Numbered from the stretch's first letter, positions 35,931 through 47,925 are shown. The stretch is DNA of 64,000 nucleotides from Ga0077555 sp046154645 (GCA_046154645.1 JBJXDZ010000117.1:36781-100780), one strand, 5' to 3'. Notes: generated by a model not told the origin, from the letters alone. A program made the numbers and translations.

Positions 35931-35940
35931 ATCCGGCACG

Positions 35941-36537
35941 TCACGCCGCGCGCGGGCGCATGGCATCGATCAGGCGCTCGGCCTCGCGAACACGCGGCAC
36001 GGCGAACAGCTCCTCCGTCTTGGCGCTGACATCGCCGTCGGAGTCCTTCTCGTAACCGGTGACCAGGCTCAGCGTGCCCGATCCATCACGGCGTTCCGTG
36101 CGGGTCTGGCGCACGATTCGATCCGGTGCGATCGACGTCACGACCGAAGTCCGGCCGTACGTCATCTTGAGGATGCGGCGATCCGTGATGGCATAGACGG
36201 TGCGGCGGGCATTCCACCACGCCCAGAACGGCACGGCCATCATGCCAATGCCGACCATAACGAAGGCAGACACGAACACCAGCGCGCCAGCCATCATCAG
36301 CCCCATCATCAGGGTGACACCACCTTTTGGCGGTTTGCCGGAAAAAACCGCCAGCACCAGCACGGTGAAGATCGTGAACATGAGGGCGCACCACGGGATG
36401 CCCATCAGCCAGGCTGCAGTTCCCTGGAGAAAGGCGCGTCGCGGGTTCGGTTTGCCCGCCCACTTGACGATCTCGCCAGCCGTCTCGGACTTGACGGCGG
36501 TGACGGCGGCGGGTGGCAGATCCTGGGTCCAACTCAT
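35941..36537 (-). CDS. PH-domain-like membrane protein
   Basis: A 198-residue protein with two hydrophobic hairpin segments (about residues 42-65 and 74-105). A C-terminal bacterial PH-like domain follows, beginning ARRTVYAITDRRILKM, a typical start of that fold. Family members are small membrane proteins of unknown role. The N terminus contains WAGKPNPRRAF, also common in these proteins. It is monocistronic as far as visible; the next gene upstream is the enolase-superfamily enzyme, 85 bp away on the same strand. Confidence 0.75.
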   Translation of the reverse strand: MSWTQDLPPAAVTAVKSETAGEIVKWAGKPNPRRAFLQGTAAWLMGIPWCALMFTIFTVLVLAVFSGKPPKGGVTLMMGLMMAGALVFVSAFVMVGIGMMAVPFWAWWNARRTVYAITDRRILKMTYGRTSVVTSIAPDRIVRQTRTERRDGSGTLSLVTGYEKDSDGDVSAKTEELFAVPRVREAERLIDAMRPRAA

Positions 36538-36622
36538 GGACGGGAGACTAACAGAACAGCATTACGGGGCGATGAACCAGAATGGTTAACGCCGCCTCGT
36601 CGCGACTGCCCCCTCACCCGCT

Positions 36623-37846
36623 TCAGTTCGTCTTCTGCCCGTAGTTGAGCAAGCCGCCTTTGGCCTTCGGCGGACGAGCCTTGATGGCCGCCTCGTTCGG
36701 CTCGGTGCCCCAACCGGGCCGCGTCGGCATGACGAGATGCCCGTCCTTGATCTCCGGCAAATGCGTGAACAGCTCGTGGTCCCACTCCAGCCGGTCGATA
36801 TCGATCTCCATGATCCGCAGGTTTGGCACCGCACAGGCGAAGTGCGCATTCATCATCGTGCACAGATGACCATAGAAGTTATGCGGCGCCACATTGACCT
36901 CGTGCGCCTCGGCAAGATTGGCGATCTTCATCGACTGCCACACGCCGTTCCAGGGCGTGTCGATGATCGCCACGTCCATCGCCTGCTCACGGAAATAGGG
37001 CAGGAACTCGCGAATGCCGAGCAGCGTCTCACACGACGAGATGGGATGCGGCGATTGCCTGCGAATGAGGCCCAGCGCCTCCGGGTTGTAGGTATCGATC
37101 TCGATCCAGAACATGTCGAGGTCCCGGATCTCGCGCAGGATCTTGAGATAGCCTTCCGTGCTGGCGTTGAAGTTGAGATCCAGCAGCATGTCGACATCAG
37201 GCCCCGCGCCTTCGCGCATGGCTTCGAGATGCATGCGCAGATTGCGCAGCACGTGGCGGTCGACGTTGCGTTCGGGATAATTGGGCGAGCCGAAGCCGGG
37301 CCGCCAGCCCTTCGGATTCTTCTTGTCGGCGTCGTAGATGAAGATGTTGGTTTTCAGCGCCGAGAACCCTTTCTCGCGCACCTCGCGGCCCATGGCCTTG
37401 GTGCCGTCCAGCGAGGTGATCGCCGGCTTGTAGTAGCTCGGGTGATTGATGCGCCACGTCGCACAATGAGACCAATAGAGCCGGATCCGATCGCGCACCT
37501 TGCCGCCGAGCAACTCATAACAGGGCACGCCCAGCGACTTCGCCTTCGCGTCGAGCAGCGCGTTCTCGATGGCCCCGAGAGCCAGCGCCACGACACCGCC
37601 GGCAGCGGGCCGCGTCACGGAGTACAGCTCGGCATAAACGCGCTCGTGGTCGCCGACGGGCTGGCCCACCACCCGTTCCGACAAACGCTGGATCGCGGCC
37701 CCGACACCCGGCGCGCCAAAGCCTTCATCGTACTCGCTCCACCCCGTCACGCCGTCCTCGGTGACGACCTTGACGAAGTAGTAATTGCGCCAACCGGCGT
37801 CTGCGGCCAGCGTCTCGACACTGCGGATCTTCGATCGCACGTTCAT
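36623..37846 (-). CDS. mandelate racemase/muconate lactonizing enzyme-family protein (enolase superfamily)
   Basis: A 407-residue enolase-superfamily enzyme, probably a sugar-acid dehydratase or a racemase. The N-terminal capping domain is followed by a barrel. Metal ligands are visible as DMLLDLNFN (Asp), FWIEIDTYNP (Glu) and SSCETLLG (Glu). ALKTN supplies the Lys-strand and APHNFYGHL a likely His. AGGAG lies 8 bases before ATG 37846. The alternatives within the superfamily cannot be separated by eye. A separate exported protein and an orphan TctC receptor follow on the opposite strand. Confidence 0.87.
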   Translation of the reverse strand: MNVRSKIRSVETLAADAGWRNYYFVKVVTEDGVTGWSEYDEGFGAPGVGAAIQRLSERVVGQPVGDHERVYAELYSVTRPAAGGVVALALGAIENALLDAKAKSLGVPCYELLGGKVRDRIRLYWSHCATWRINHPSYYKPAITSLDGTKAMGREVREKGFSALKTNIFIYDADKKNPKGWRPGFGSPNYPERNVDRHVLRNLRMHLEAMREGAGPDVDMLLDLNFNASTEGYLKILREIRDLDMFWIEIDTYNPEALGLIRRQSPHPISSCETLLGIREFLPYFREQAMDVAIIDTPWNGVWQSMKIANLAEAHEVNVAPHNFYGHLCTMMNAHFACAVPNLRIMEIDIDRLEWDHELFTHLPEIKDGHLVMPTRPGWGTEPNEAAIKARPPKAKGGLLNYGQKTN

Positions 37847-38117
37847 GGCGGCTCTCCTGCGGACGAGATCGGCATCTTGGCGCGACCCTACCTCTCGCCG
37901 CAACCCTCCTGAGGCCACAAACTCGTAATCGTGCGCCGTGCCGATATGACAGCAGCGGTCAGCGGCCGTGATCGCAACCCCATCCCCCGCGTGGCGCGAG
38001 AGTTACACTGGCGACTCAATCGAGCCGAAAGAGTTGACCCGCATTAGCGCCAGCACCGCAGTGCGTGTAACGACTTATGCGAACCGATTCCCATCACCCG
38101 AAGCAGGGGTTGAGCGC

Positions 38118-38921
38118 ATGTCAAGACTCCGCGACGCCACCACCGCGATTGTCCTCGGCGTCGCCGTTGCGGCCTGCGTCCCAGGCTCCGCCAGTGCACA
38201 AACCTTTGACGTCAAGCCACTCGAGGTCAAGAAGGGCGAATTGGAGCTGAGCAGCGAGAACTCGCTGCATGTCCACGTTCCCCACGCCCTCGGCTCTGAC
38301 ATCAATCGTATGTCCAATGATCATGGCCTGCATTACGGCGTCACCGACTGGTGGAAAATCGCCGGCATCTTCAAGTTCGAGAAGCCGGAGCAGGACGAGT
38401 ACCGCTTCTCCAAGGTGGCCATGGAGAATGTCATCATTCTCAAGGCGCTGGACGAGAAAGCGCAACGCGATCTCGGGCTCGGCTGGTTCACCTCGATCGA
38501 GGCATCGGTGCACCGCGATACGACCAATGCGGTGCAGTACGGCCCCATCGTCACTCTCAAGGCCGACAAGCTGTCGTTCACGGCCAATCCGTTCTTCGAA
38601 AAGACCTTCGGCCGCAACCACATCGAGGGCACGGCCTTTGTCTACGGCTTGCAGGCCAAGTACGATATCCGCGAAGGTTTTGCCCTGGGCATCGAGGCCT
38701 TCGGCGTGATCGAGAACCTCGGCAACACCCCGCCCTGGGAAGAGCAGGAGCATCGCATCGGCCCCGTGCTCTTCACCGAGTTCGAGCTTGCCAAGGACGT
38801 CAAGATTGCTCCTGATTTTGGCGTGCTGTTCGGCCTCACCAAAGCGACGCCCGACGTGGCCTTCAAGCTCAATGTCGGAATTCCGCTCTATAAGCAGGCC
38901 AACGGCCGCAACGGCGGCTGA
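38118..38921 (+). CDS. exported protein, probably outer-membrane beta-barrel-like
   Basis: A 267-residue protein of unrecognised family. It has a signal peptide (about residues 1-27, ending ASA). The mature part has alternating hydrophobic strands such as LGLGWFTSIEASV, SFTANPFFEKTFG, AFVYGLQAKYDI and FALGIEAFGVIENLG, consistent with a small barrel or periplasmic beta protein. Near the C terminus DFGVLFGLT and FKLNVGIPLY continue that pattern. ATG 38118 was chosen because the signal peptide starts there; upstream in-frame codons are unlike it. Function unknown. Confidence 0.65.
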   Translation: MSRLRDATTAIVLGVAVAACVPGSASAQTFDVKPLEVKKGELELSSENSLHVHVPHALGSDINRMSNDHGLHYGVTDWWKIAGIFKFEKPEQDEYRFSKVAMENVIILKALDEKAQRDLGLGWFTSIEASVHRDTTNAVQYGPIVTLKADKLSFTANPFFEKTFGRNHIEGTAFVYGLQAKYDIREGFALGIEAFGVIENLGNTPPWEEQEHRIGPVLFTEFELAKDVKIAPDFGVLFGLTKATPDVAFKLNVGIPLYKQANGRNGG

Positions 38922-39149
38922 TTGCGGCCGAAAACCTGGCACCCACCCAACTGTCCCGCCATCTTGGCGCTACGGCCGCCCTCGGTCAGCGGCGGCGCGC
39001 CCACTTCGAGCGCCCCGTCGCCACCGCTTGACGGCCGCAAATACGCCGCGGGCGCGCAAATTCCGGAGCGTGGAATCGCGAACGCCCCATTGACGTCGGC
39101 CACCCCGATGTCCGATCCTCCGGCCCACTGGGGATAGAGGAGACACTCA

Positions 39150-40124
39150 ATGCGTCGTCGTGAAGTCCTGAAGCTTGCCGGCTCCGGCCTGCTGGCCGCG
39201 CCATACGTGATCACAGGCGCCCACGCCCAGGCCAAATGGCCGGACAAGCCCGTCAAGATGATCGTGCCGTTCGCCGCTGGCGGCGCCACGGATCTGCTGG
39301 CCCGCCCCTGGGCCGACGCCTTGGGCAAGGCCTTTGGGCAGCAGTTCGTGATCGAAAACCGCGGTGGCGCCTCGGGCCTCATTGGTGCCGAAGCCGCGTT
39401 CAAGTCGGCGCCGGACGGCTACACGCTATTCTTCACCTCGAACTCGACGGTGGTGTTCCAGCCGCTGTTGCGCAAGGTCAACTTCGACCCCAAGAAGTTC
39501 ATCCCCGTGGCCCGCATGGGCGACTCGATCTCCGGCTTCATCGTGCACCCGAAGCACGGCTTCAAGACACTGGATGACCTGATCAAGTTCGCCAAGGCCA
39601 ATCCTGGCAAGCTGACATTCGGTTCCTCGGGCGCCGGCACCACCACGCACCTGCGCTACGAGATGCTCAAATTCAAGACTGGCATCGACATTTTGCACGT
39701 GCCCTATCGTGGCGGCGCCGACAGCATCACCGACCTCCTTGCCGGCGTCATTGACATCATGAACGAGGGCTCGACCTTGCCGCACGCCAAGGCCGGCAAG
39801 CTGACGCTGCTGAACGTCAACCACTTCGAACGCTTCGCCGAGTTCCCGGACGTGCCGACACTGACGGAAGCCGGCATCAAGGACGCCGACGTGCCGGTCT
39901 GGTTTGGCCTCTACGCCCCTCCCGGAACGCCGATGGATATCGTCGAGGCGCTGAACGCCAAGATCAACGAAATCTCGGCAACTCCCGACATGAAGACCAA
40001 GATGCAGCTCGTCTCGGCCGTGCCGGTGGTGCAGAAGTTGGCCGACCTCCAGAAGCACCTGGACAACGACTACAAGAGCATCGGCGACCTCATCCAGGCT
40101 GCCAACATCAAGATCGACCAATAA
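39150..40124 (+). CDS. orphan TctC/Bug solute receptor with Tat-like signal
   Basis: A 324-residue Bug-family receptor. The N terminus MRRREVLKLAGSGLLAAP carries an R-R-x-x-L-K pattern typical of Tat export. The mature protein begins KWPDKPVKMIVPFAAGGATD, the Bug ligand loop. GASGLIGAEAAFKSAPDGYT and VPYRGGADSITDLLAG follow. It has no TctAB genes beside it, so it may use the permease at 25.8-28.1 kb or one elsewhere. It is followed by a strong hairpin at 40155-40187 and then by a CoA-transferase. Confidence 0.9.
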   Translation: MRRREVLKLAGSGLLAAPYVITGAHAQAKWPDKPVKMIVPFAAGGATDLLARPWADALGKAFGQQFVIENRGGASGLIGAEAAFKSAPDGYTLFFTSNSTVVFQPLLRKVNFDPKKFIPVARMGDSISGFIVHPKHGFKTLDDLIKFAKANPGKLTFGSSGAGTTTHLRYEMLKFKTGIDILHVPYRGGADSITDLLAGVIDIMNEGSTLPHAKAGKLTLLNVNHFERFAEFPDVPTLTEAGIKDADVPVWFGLYAPPGTPMDIVEALNAKINEISATPDMKTKMQLVSAVPVVQKLADLQKHLDNDYKSIGDLIQAANIKIDQ

Positions 40125-40154
40125 CCGGCAGCGCCATCTCGCACCCGCGAAACG

Positions 40155-40187
40155 GAACCGCACGCATGCGCGCCATGCGTGCGGTTC
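40155..40187 (+). terminator. terminator-like hairpin after the TctC receptor
   Basis: A perfect 14-bp stem (GAACCGCACGCATG with CATGCGTGCGGTTC) has a 5-base loop and is followed by ATCGTTTGAG. It begins 30 bp after the receptor stop. Confidence 0.7.
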
Positions 40188-40329
40188 ATCGTTTGAGGGC
40201 TTTACGCCAGCGTCTGGCTCCGCTCTGATAGGCTGCACGATTGCATTGTTTCGACCTAGTCTTGAGTCCACTCACCCGGCGCGTACGCTGGATCGCGAGC
40301 TGTCTACGCGTCGACGGCGAGGTGCCCCT

Positions 40330-40371
40330 GCCCCCTCTCCTCTCGGGGAGAGGGTTGGGGTGAGGGGGGGC
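40330..40371. repeat. dispersed C-rich/G-rich intergenic element, copy 2
   Basis: CCCCCTCTCCTCTCGGGGAG is followed by AGGGTTGGGGTGAGGGG. It is related to the element at 35168-35345 and lies just upstream of a CoA-transferase gene, in the 317-bp gap that also holds the 40155 hairpin. Confidence 0.65.
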
Positions 40372-40441
40372 TGCGGCTGGAGTCGGACTATCATTTGACT
40401 GTTGTTTCGCAGAACCAACTCTCGACCTGGAGGTTTCGCCC

Positions 40442-41680
40442 ATGAGCGCCAAGACCGCAGCCAAAGCCACCGGCAAGCCCGCCCTCGCCGGCATCAAGGT
40501 CGTCGATCTCACCCAGTTCGAGGCCGGCACCTCGATCACCGAGACACTGGCCTGGCTCGGTGCCGACGTGATCAAGATCGAGAATCCGAAAGGCGGCGAA
40601 CAGGGCCGCAATGCCTCGTCGGAGCGCAAGGACGCCGACAGCTACTATTTCATGCTGCTCAACGCCAACAAGCGCTCCGTCACGCTGAACCTCAAGAACG
40701 AGGCTGGCAAGAAGATGCTGCGCGACATGATCGCGAAAGCCGACATTTTCGCCGAGAACTTCGCGCCGGGCGTGATCGAGAAGCTCGGCTTCTCCTACGA
40801 GGAAGTGGCGAAGATCAATCCGCGCATCATCTACGCCACGGTGAAAGGCTTCGGCAAGGGGAGCCCCTACGAGAAGAACCTCGCCTTCGACATGATCGCA
40901 CAGGCAGCCGGCGGCGTCATGTCGATCACGGGCGAAGCCGACGGGCGGCCGATCAAGCCGGGCGTCACGCTCGGCGATACCGGCACGGGCCTGCATGCCG
41001 TCATCGGCGTGCTCGCAGCCCTCTTCCAGCGCACGGTGACGGGACGCGGCCAGAAAGTCGAAGTCGCCATGCAGGACGCCATGGTCAACTACTGCCGCAT
41101 CGCTTACTCGCGGCAATTGCTCACCAACAAGGCCTGCGAGCGCAACGGCAACAGCGTCGTGCTGGGTAACGCACCCTGCGAAGTCTTCAAGTGCGCACCC
41201 GAGGGCCACAACGACTACGTCTTCATCTACACCAGCCGCGCCACCAACCAGCACTGGGAGAACCTGTGCGATGTCATCGGTCGCGCCGACTTGAAAACCG
41301 ATCCGCGCTTTGCCACGCCACCGCAGCGCGGCAATCACGCGACCGAAATCAACAAGCACATCGAAAAGTGGACGAAGCAGTTCACCAAGTTCGAGGCCAT
41401 GGAAAAGCTCGGCGCAGCTGGCGTTCCCTGCGGCGCGGTCATGGATACGAAGGAGCTCTCCGACGATCCAACCATGCGCGAGCGCGAAATCTTCGTGGAG
41501 GTCGACCATCCCGTGCGCGGCAAGGTCGTGATCCCCGGCTGGCCCGTGAAAATGACCGACAGCTACGTGGCCGTGAAGCCATCGCCCGTGCTCGGCGCCG
41601 ACAACGCCACCGTCTACAAGGAGTGGCTCGGCCTCGGCAACGCCGACCTCGAGAAGCTCAAGAAAGACGGCATCGTCTGA
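40442..41680 (+). CDS. CaiB/BaiF (class III) CoA-transferase
   Basis: A 412-residue class III CoA-transferase, a second family member beside that at 9976-11184. GIKVVDLTQFEAGTSITETL and GADVIKIENPKGGEQGRN form the N-terminal CoA-binding region. The catalytic Asp is likely in NLAFDMIAQAAGG near residue 156. A C-terminal swivel region with FVEVDHPVRGKVVIPGWPVK follows. Its first 15 residues are an Ala/Lys-rich lead. Next to an orphan solute receptor, it could act on an imported organic acid, but this is inference. Confidence 0.9.
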   Translation: MSAKTAAKATGKPALAGIKVVDLTQFEAGTSITETLAWLGADVIKIENPKGGEQGRNASSERKDADSYYFMLLNANKRSVTLNLKNEAGKKMLRDMIAKADIFAENFAPGVIEKLGFSYEEVAKINPRIIYATVKGFGKGSPYEKNLAFDMIAQAAGGVMSITGEADGRPIKPGVTLGDTGTGLHAVIGVLAALFQRTVTGRGQKVEVAMQDAMVNYCRIAYSRQLLTNKACERNGNSVVLGNAPCEVFKCAPEGHNDYVFIYTSRATNQHWENLCDVIGRADLKTDPRFATPPQRGNHATEINKHIEKWTKQFTKFEAMEKLGAAGVPCGAVMDTKELSDDPTMREREIFVEVDHPVRGKVVIPGWPVKMTDSYVAVKPSPVLGADNATVYKEWLGLGNADLEKLKKDGIV

Positions 41681-41703
41681 CGCAGGGCCGAAGCACGGTG
41701 CAA

Positions 41704-41807
41704 GGTCGGGTCAAGCGCAGCGCGACCCAACAGCCAAGAACGCAAGCCTCGAGGCGCGTTGTTCTGGCGTCGGGTCGCACCGGTTGGCGCCTCGGCTTGA
41801 CGCCGAC

Positions 41808-41815
<8 letters not shown>
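41704..41815. repeat. dispersed GTCGGGT element, copy 2
   Basis: AGGTCGGGTCAAGCGCAGCG is followed by CGACCC, then a second GTCGGGTCGCACC and finally GACGCCGACCTACG. It is related to the element at 34992. It fills the gap between the CoA-transferase and the convergent ABC ATPase gene. Confidence 0.5.
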
Positions 41816-43933
<2,118 letters not shown>

Positions 43934-44044
43934 TACGTGACTCCTTGCCGACCAGCGTATAGTCTCAACCTACAAGAAGAGACGCCCGACGATGAGAGCA
44001 CATCGCAAGGCGTCCTGAAAAGGTCTATTCGAAGGAGGAAGCGA

Positions 44045-45745
44045 ATGGGTGACCACGACACGCCGCAAGGCGGGCCGAAGCGCGGGCTCAACCGGCGCGA
44101 CATGCTGATGGGCGGTGCCGCGACGGCAGCGCTTGTCGCGGGCCTCAGACCAGACATCGCGACAGCGGCCGTGCCGATGGAATTCGACGGCTCGAAATTC
44201 CAGCTCGCCGCAGCTGAGCCCAATCCCAAGCGTGGCGGCGTATTGCGCTACGGTATCACCAGCCGCCCACCGCATTTCGACTTCCACCAGTCGGGCACCA
44301 TCAACAGCCTCGGCTCGCAAGGCTGCATGTTCGACAATCTCGTGCGCCGCGACCCTCGCGACAGCGGCAAGACGATCATTCCCGATCTCGCCCACAGCTG
44401 GCAGATCTCGAAGGACGCCAAGACCTACACCTTCATGCTGCGCGAAGGCGTGCAGTTCCATGACGGCGCCGAGCTGACGGCGGAAGACGTTAAGGCCACG
44501 TTCGACCGCATCTCCAAGCCACCGTCCGGCATCTCGATCCCGCGCTCGATCCTGTTCAAGGCGGTCGAGTCAATTACGGCGAAGGACAAGAAAACCGTCG
44601 AGTTCAAGCTCTCCGAGCCGCGGCCAGCCGAGTTCATTATGGGCGCCATCGCCTCGGGCTGGAATGGCATCGTGCGCAAGAAGACGCTCGACGACAACCA
44701 GCAGAACCTGCGCCGCGTCGTCGACATTCCCGGCACCGGGCCGTTCAAGAGCAAGCGCCGCGTCGAGAACGAAGTCTGGGTCATGGAGCGGCACCCGAAC
44801 TACTGGAACAAGTCGGTCGCCTATCTCGACGGTATCGAGTTCTACCATGCGCTGCCGTTTTCGCCGGAGCTTGGCTCGTCGCTGCTCGCCGGCCGCACCG
44901 ACTATGCCCGCCTGCTCGATCCGGGCTCGCTGCGCAAGGTCAAGGCGACTGCCGGCATGTCGGGCCAGGATTTCTACCAGAGCGTGATCCAAGCCACCTG
45001 GATGAACGCCAAGAAGAAACCGTTCGATGACCCGCGCGTGCGCCGCGCCTGCCATCTGGTGCTCGACAAGGCGGTGCTGGTCGACGTGGTGAAGGACGTG
45101 GCCCCGATGATGGTCGGTGGCTTCATCTATCCCTTCTCCGAGTTCGCGACACCAAAGGCCGAGCTCGAGAAGCGGATTGGCTATCAGGCCGACCCAACCG
45201 CCGCCGTCAAGGAAGCCAAGGCACTGATGGCCGCGGCCGGCTACGCCAACGGCATCAAGGGTCTCGACTATCTCGTGCGCGAGGTGGCCTCGTTCAAGCT
45301 GTGGTCGCAGGCCATCCAGGCCATGCTGCAGCAGACCCTCAACATCGAGACCAAGCTGCGCACCGTCGTCGAGTCGGTGTGGTTCGACGACACCAAGTCC
45401 GGCAACTTCGACATGGCCATTGGCGCCATCGTGTCGACGCTGCTCGACCCATCCGACTATTTCAACGCCTGGTATCGTACCGGCGGCCCGCAAAACTACT
45501 CGAACTGGGACAACGAGAAGTTCAACGCCCTGCTGCCTAAGATCGACACCGAGGTCGATCCCAAGAAGCGCCTCGAGTACATCCGTCAGGCCGAGGCGAT
45601 CATGGAAGAGAACCCGCCGCTGCTGCCCATGTCTTGGGAAAAGATCAACGACGGTTGGTACAACTACGTCAAAGGTCATAATCCGAAGGACTACTTCGGC
45701 ATCTACGACGTGGTGCGCATGGATACCATGTGGCTCGACAAGTGA
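44045..45745 (+). CDS. peptide/nickel-class ABC transporter substrate-binding protein
   Basis: A 566-residue periplasmic receptor of the SBP_bac_5 family. The N terminus has a twin-arginine pattern, LNRRDMLMGGAATAAL, so Tat export is likely. After the signal, GGVLRYGITSRPPHFD begins the mature lobe. VQFHDGAELTAEDVKATFDR and DIPGTGPFKSKRR are family landmarks. AAGGAGG lies 6 bases before the ATG. With the two permeases downstream and the divergent ATPases it forms a complete ABC importer. The ligand (peptide, opine, glutathione or other) is unknown. Confidence 0.92.
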   Translation: MGDHDTPQGGPKRGLNRRDMLMGGAATAALVAGLRPDIATAAVPMEFDGSKFQLAAAEPNPKRGGVLRYGITSRPPHFDFHQSGTINSLGSQGCMFDNLVRRDPRDSGKTIIPDLAHSWQISKDAKTYTFMLREGVQFHDGAELTAEDVKATFDRISKPPSGISIPRSILFKAVESITAKDKKTVEFKLSEPRPAEFIMGAIASGWNGIVRKKTLDDNQQNLRRVVDIPGTGPFKSKRRVENEVWVMERHPNYWNKSVAYLDGIEFYHALPFSPELGSSLLAGRTDYARLLDPGSLRKVKATAGMSGQDFYQSVIQATWMNAKKKPFDDPRVRRACHLVLDKAVLVDVVKDVAPMMVGGFIYPFSEFATPKAELEKRIGYQADPTAAVKEAKALMAAAGYANGIKGLDYLVREVASFKLWSQAIQAMLQQTLNIETKLRTVVESVWFDDTKSGNFDMAIGAIVSTLLDPSDYFNAWYRTGGPQNYSNWDNEKFNALLPKIDTEVDPKKRLEYIRQAEAIMEENPPLLPMSWEKINDGWYNYVKGHNPKDYFGIYDVVRMDTMWLDK

Positions 45746-45819
45746 CCTGACGACGGCGGGCGGCCGCTCAGCCGCTCGCCGTCGGCCGCAGGGTGAAGTC
45801 CAGGAGATAGTCGGTCCTG

Positions 45820-46776
45820 ATGTTCAGCTATATCGCGCGTCGCCTCCTGTTCGGCATCGTTACCATCATCGGTGTCTCGCTCGTCGTGTTCGCCGTCATG
45901 CGCATCCTCCCCGGTGATCCCTTGGTCGCCATCTTCGGGGCCGACGGCTTCACCAAACTCACCGACGAGCAGCGCGCCAACTTCATGCGCGATCTCGGTC
46001 TCTCCGATCCGCTCTGGCTGCAGTATGTCAACTGGGTCAAGGACATTGCCAGCGGCCATTTCGGCCGCTCGTTCTTCCGTTCAGAAAGCGTTGCCGAGAT
46101 GATTCTCCGGCGCGGCCCGCTGACAGCGCAGATCGCCTTCCTGTCGGTGGTATTCTCCTGGCTGGTCGGCATTCCCGTCGCCATTATCAGCGCCTTGAAA
46201 CCGAACAGCTTAGCCGACAACATCGTGCGCTTCTTCTCGATCCTGTTCTTGGCTGTGCCCGGCTTCTGGCTCGGCATGCTGATCGTGCTGACCTTGCTGT
46301 TTGCCTTCGGCTACAAGGCCCCGCTGACGGGTGCGTCCCTGTTCACGGACCCCTGGACCACGTTCCAGATGATCATCGGCCCGGCCATCGTGCTCGGGCT
46401 CGGGCAGGCCGCCTACATCGCCCGAATGGCCCGCTCCAGCCTGCTCGAGGTGATCCGCGAGGACTACGTGCGCACTGCCCGCGCCAAGGGCCTGAACGGA
46501 CGCCTCGTGATCGCCCTGCATGCGCTGCCCAATGCGTTGCTGCCCGTCATCACGCTGTCCGGCATCCTGCTCGGGTTCGTCCTGGCAGGCTCCATCCCCG
46601 TCGAGCGCGCCTTCGGAACGCCGGGCCTCGGCTACGCCATGTTCACCGCCGTCAGCGAGCGCGACGTCTTCGTCATGCAGAACCTGGTGTTCCTCTATGC
46701 CGTCGTGTTCGTCGTCCTGAACATCGTCGTCGACATCATCATCGCCTGGCTCGACCCGAGGATCCGCTATCAATGA
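45820..46776 (+). CDS. ABC transporter permease, DppB-like
   Basis: A 318-residue permease. MFSYIARRLLFGIVTIIGVS starts the classic first helix. ADNIVRFFSILFLAVPGFWLG and a C-terminal loop with EDYVRTARAKGLNGRLVI, the EAA motif that contacts the ATPases, follow. About six helices are expected. It is 74 bp after the receptor and overlaps the next permease by 4 bp. Confidence 0.93.
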   Translation: MFSYIARRLLFGIVTIIGVSLVVFAVMRILPGDPLVAIFGADGFTKLTDEQRANFMRDLGLSDPLWLQYVNWVKDIASGHFGRSFFRSESVAEMILRRGPLTAQIAFLSVVFSWLVGIPVAIISALKPNSLADNIVRFFSILFLAVPGFWLGMLIVLTLLFAFGYKAPLTGASLFTDPWTTFQMIIGPAIVLGLGQAAYIARMARSSLLEVIREDYVRTARAKGLNGRLVIALHALPNALLPVITLSGILLGFVLAGSIPVERAFGTPGLGYAMFTAVSERDVFVMQNLVFLYAVVFVVLNIVVDIIIAWLDPRIRYQ

Positions 46777-47705
46777 CCGCGACCCAGATCGGACCCAGCG
46801 GCCCGCCAACCGTGCAGCCTCGGCCCATCGTGCCGCCCAAGGAGCCGTCCCGGGCGCGCCGCCTCGGCAGCTGGCTTGGTAACTTCGTTCGCCGGTCGCC
46901 GATGTCGGCTTTCTGGGGGCTGGTCGTCATCGCCATTCTGGTGATGGCACTGGGCGCCGATCTGTTCGCGCCGCACCCGCCGCTCAAGGCCAACTTCCGC
47001 GCCATGACCAAGCCGCCGAGCGAGATGAACTTTTTCGGCACCGATCAAGTGGGCCGCGATACGCTGAGCCGAGTCATCCACGGCAGCCGCACATCGCTGA
47101 TGGTCGCCTTCGCTGCCGTGCTCTTAGGGACCACGCTCGGCTCGCTGTGGGGCCTCATGTGCGGCTTCTTCGGCGGCCGCTTCGATATCATCAGCCAGCG
47201 CATCCTCGAGTTCATGCAATCGTTTCCCGACCTCATCTTGGCGATGGCCATCGCCATGGCGCTTGGCGCCGGCACGGGAACCGTCATCGTGGCGATCGCC
47301 ATCACGCGCGTGCCGTTCGGCGGTCGCGTCATCCGGTCCGTCGTGCTCTCGTTGAAGGAAATGCCGTTCGTGGAGGCAGCGCGCGGCCTCGGGGCGTCGA
47401 ACGCGCGACTGATGTTCCGGCATATCCTGCCGCAGTGCATCGCCCCCTATCTGATCCTCGCCACCACCCATCTCGGCGTGGCCATCATCATCGAGGCGTC
47501 GCTGGGCTTCCTTGGCGTCGGCATTCCGCCGCCCACGCCCACCTGGGGCAATATGCTCTCGGACGCCTTGAACTCTGGGCTGGTGCCGCCGTGGTGGCTG
47601 GTGCTGTTCCCGGGCCTCGCCATCACCATCACTGTGCTGGCGTTCAACCTTCTGGGTGACGGCATCCGCGACCAGCTCGATCCGCGCCTGCGCCGGTCCG
47701 TTTAA
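46773..47705 (+). CDS. ABC transporter permease, DppC-like
   Basis: A 310-residue permease. A Pro/Arg-rich cytoplasmic lead (residues 1-35) precedes the first helix, and the DppC pattern FGTDQVGRDTLSRVIHGSR follows. The EAA loop is visible as EMPFVEAARGLGASNARLMF. It overlaps DppB (ATGA), indicating coupling. It is the end of the transport operon; a repeat element follows. Confidence 0.93.
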   Translation: MTATQIGPSGPPTVQPRPIVPPKEPSRARRLGSWLGNFVRRSPMSAFWGLVVIAILVMALGADLFAPHPPLKANFRAMTKPPSEMNFFGTDQVGRDTLSRVIHGSRTSLMVAFAAVLLGTTLGSLWGLMCGFFGGRFDIISQRILEFMQSFPDLILAMAIAMALGAGTGTVIVAIAITRVPFGGRVIRSVVLSLKEMPFVEAARGLGASNARLMFRHILPQCIAPYLILATTHLGVAIIIEASLGFLGVGIPPPTPTWGNMLSDALNSGLVPPWWLVLFPGLAITITVLAFNLLGDGIRDQLDPRLRRSV

Positions 47706-47784
47706 AGCAACCCGATCGGGTGCCAGTGAAGTGCCAGCTTCAGCCGGTCAGAGCACTTTTCACGTGTCCTGACGCGCGGCGTAA

Positions 47785-47840
47785 TCTCTCCTCTCCCCCT
47801 CGCGGGGAGGGGCTAGGGGTGGGGGGATCGAGCTTGGCGT
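47785..47840. repeat. dispersed C-rich/G-rich intergenic element, copy 3
   Basis: CTCTCCCCCTCGCGGGGAGG is followed by GGCTAGGGGTGGGGGG and TCGAGCTTGGCG. The last block is identical to part of the copy at 35168-35231. It lies in the 220-bp convergent gap between dppC-like and DUF3108 genes. Confidence 0.7.
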
Positions 47841-47925
47841 AGCCGTCTTGGACCACACTGTGTCCGACCGGGTTGTTCCCTGACATCATGGACCGGCTGA
47901 TCCCTGACAGTATGTGATAACGACT

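Larger units (their letters stand above)
34960..35940. other. 980-bp region without a convincing gene
   Basis: Between the P450 and the PH-domain gene. It holds the GTCGGGT element, a pair of inverted copies of the CCCCTCCCC/GGGGTGGGG repeat and a compound hairpin at 35872-35930. Short frames at 35400-35880 on both strands have no ribosome-binding site or family resemblance. The middle (35480-35860) could be a decayed gene, but no protein can be named. Confidence 0.6.
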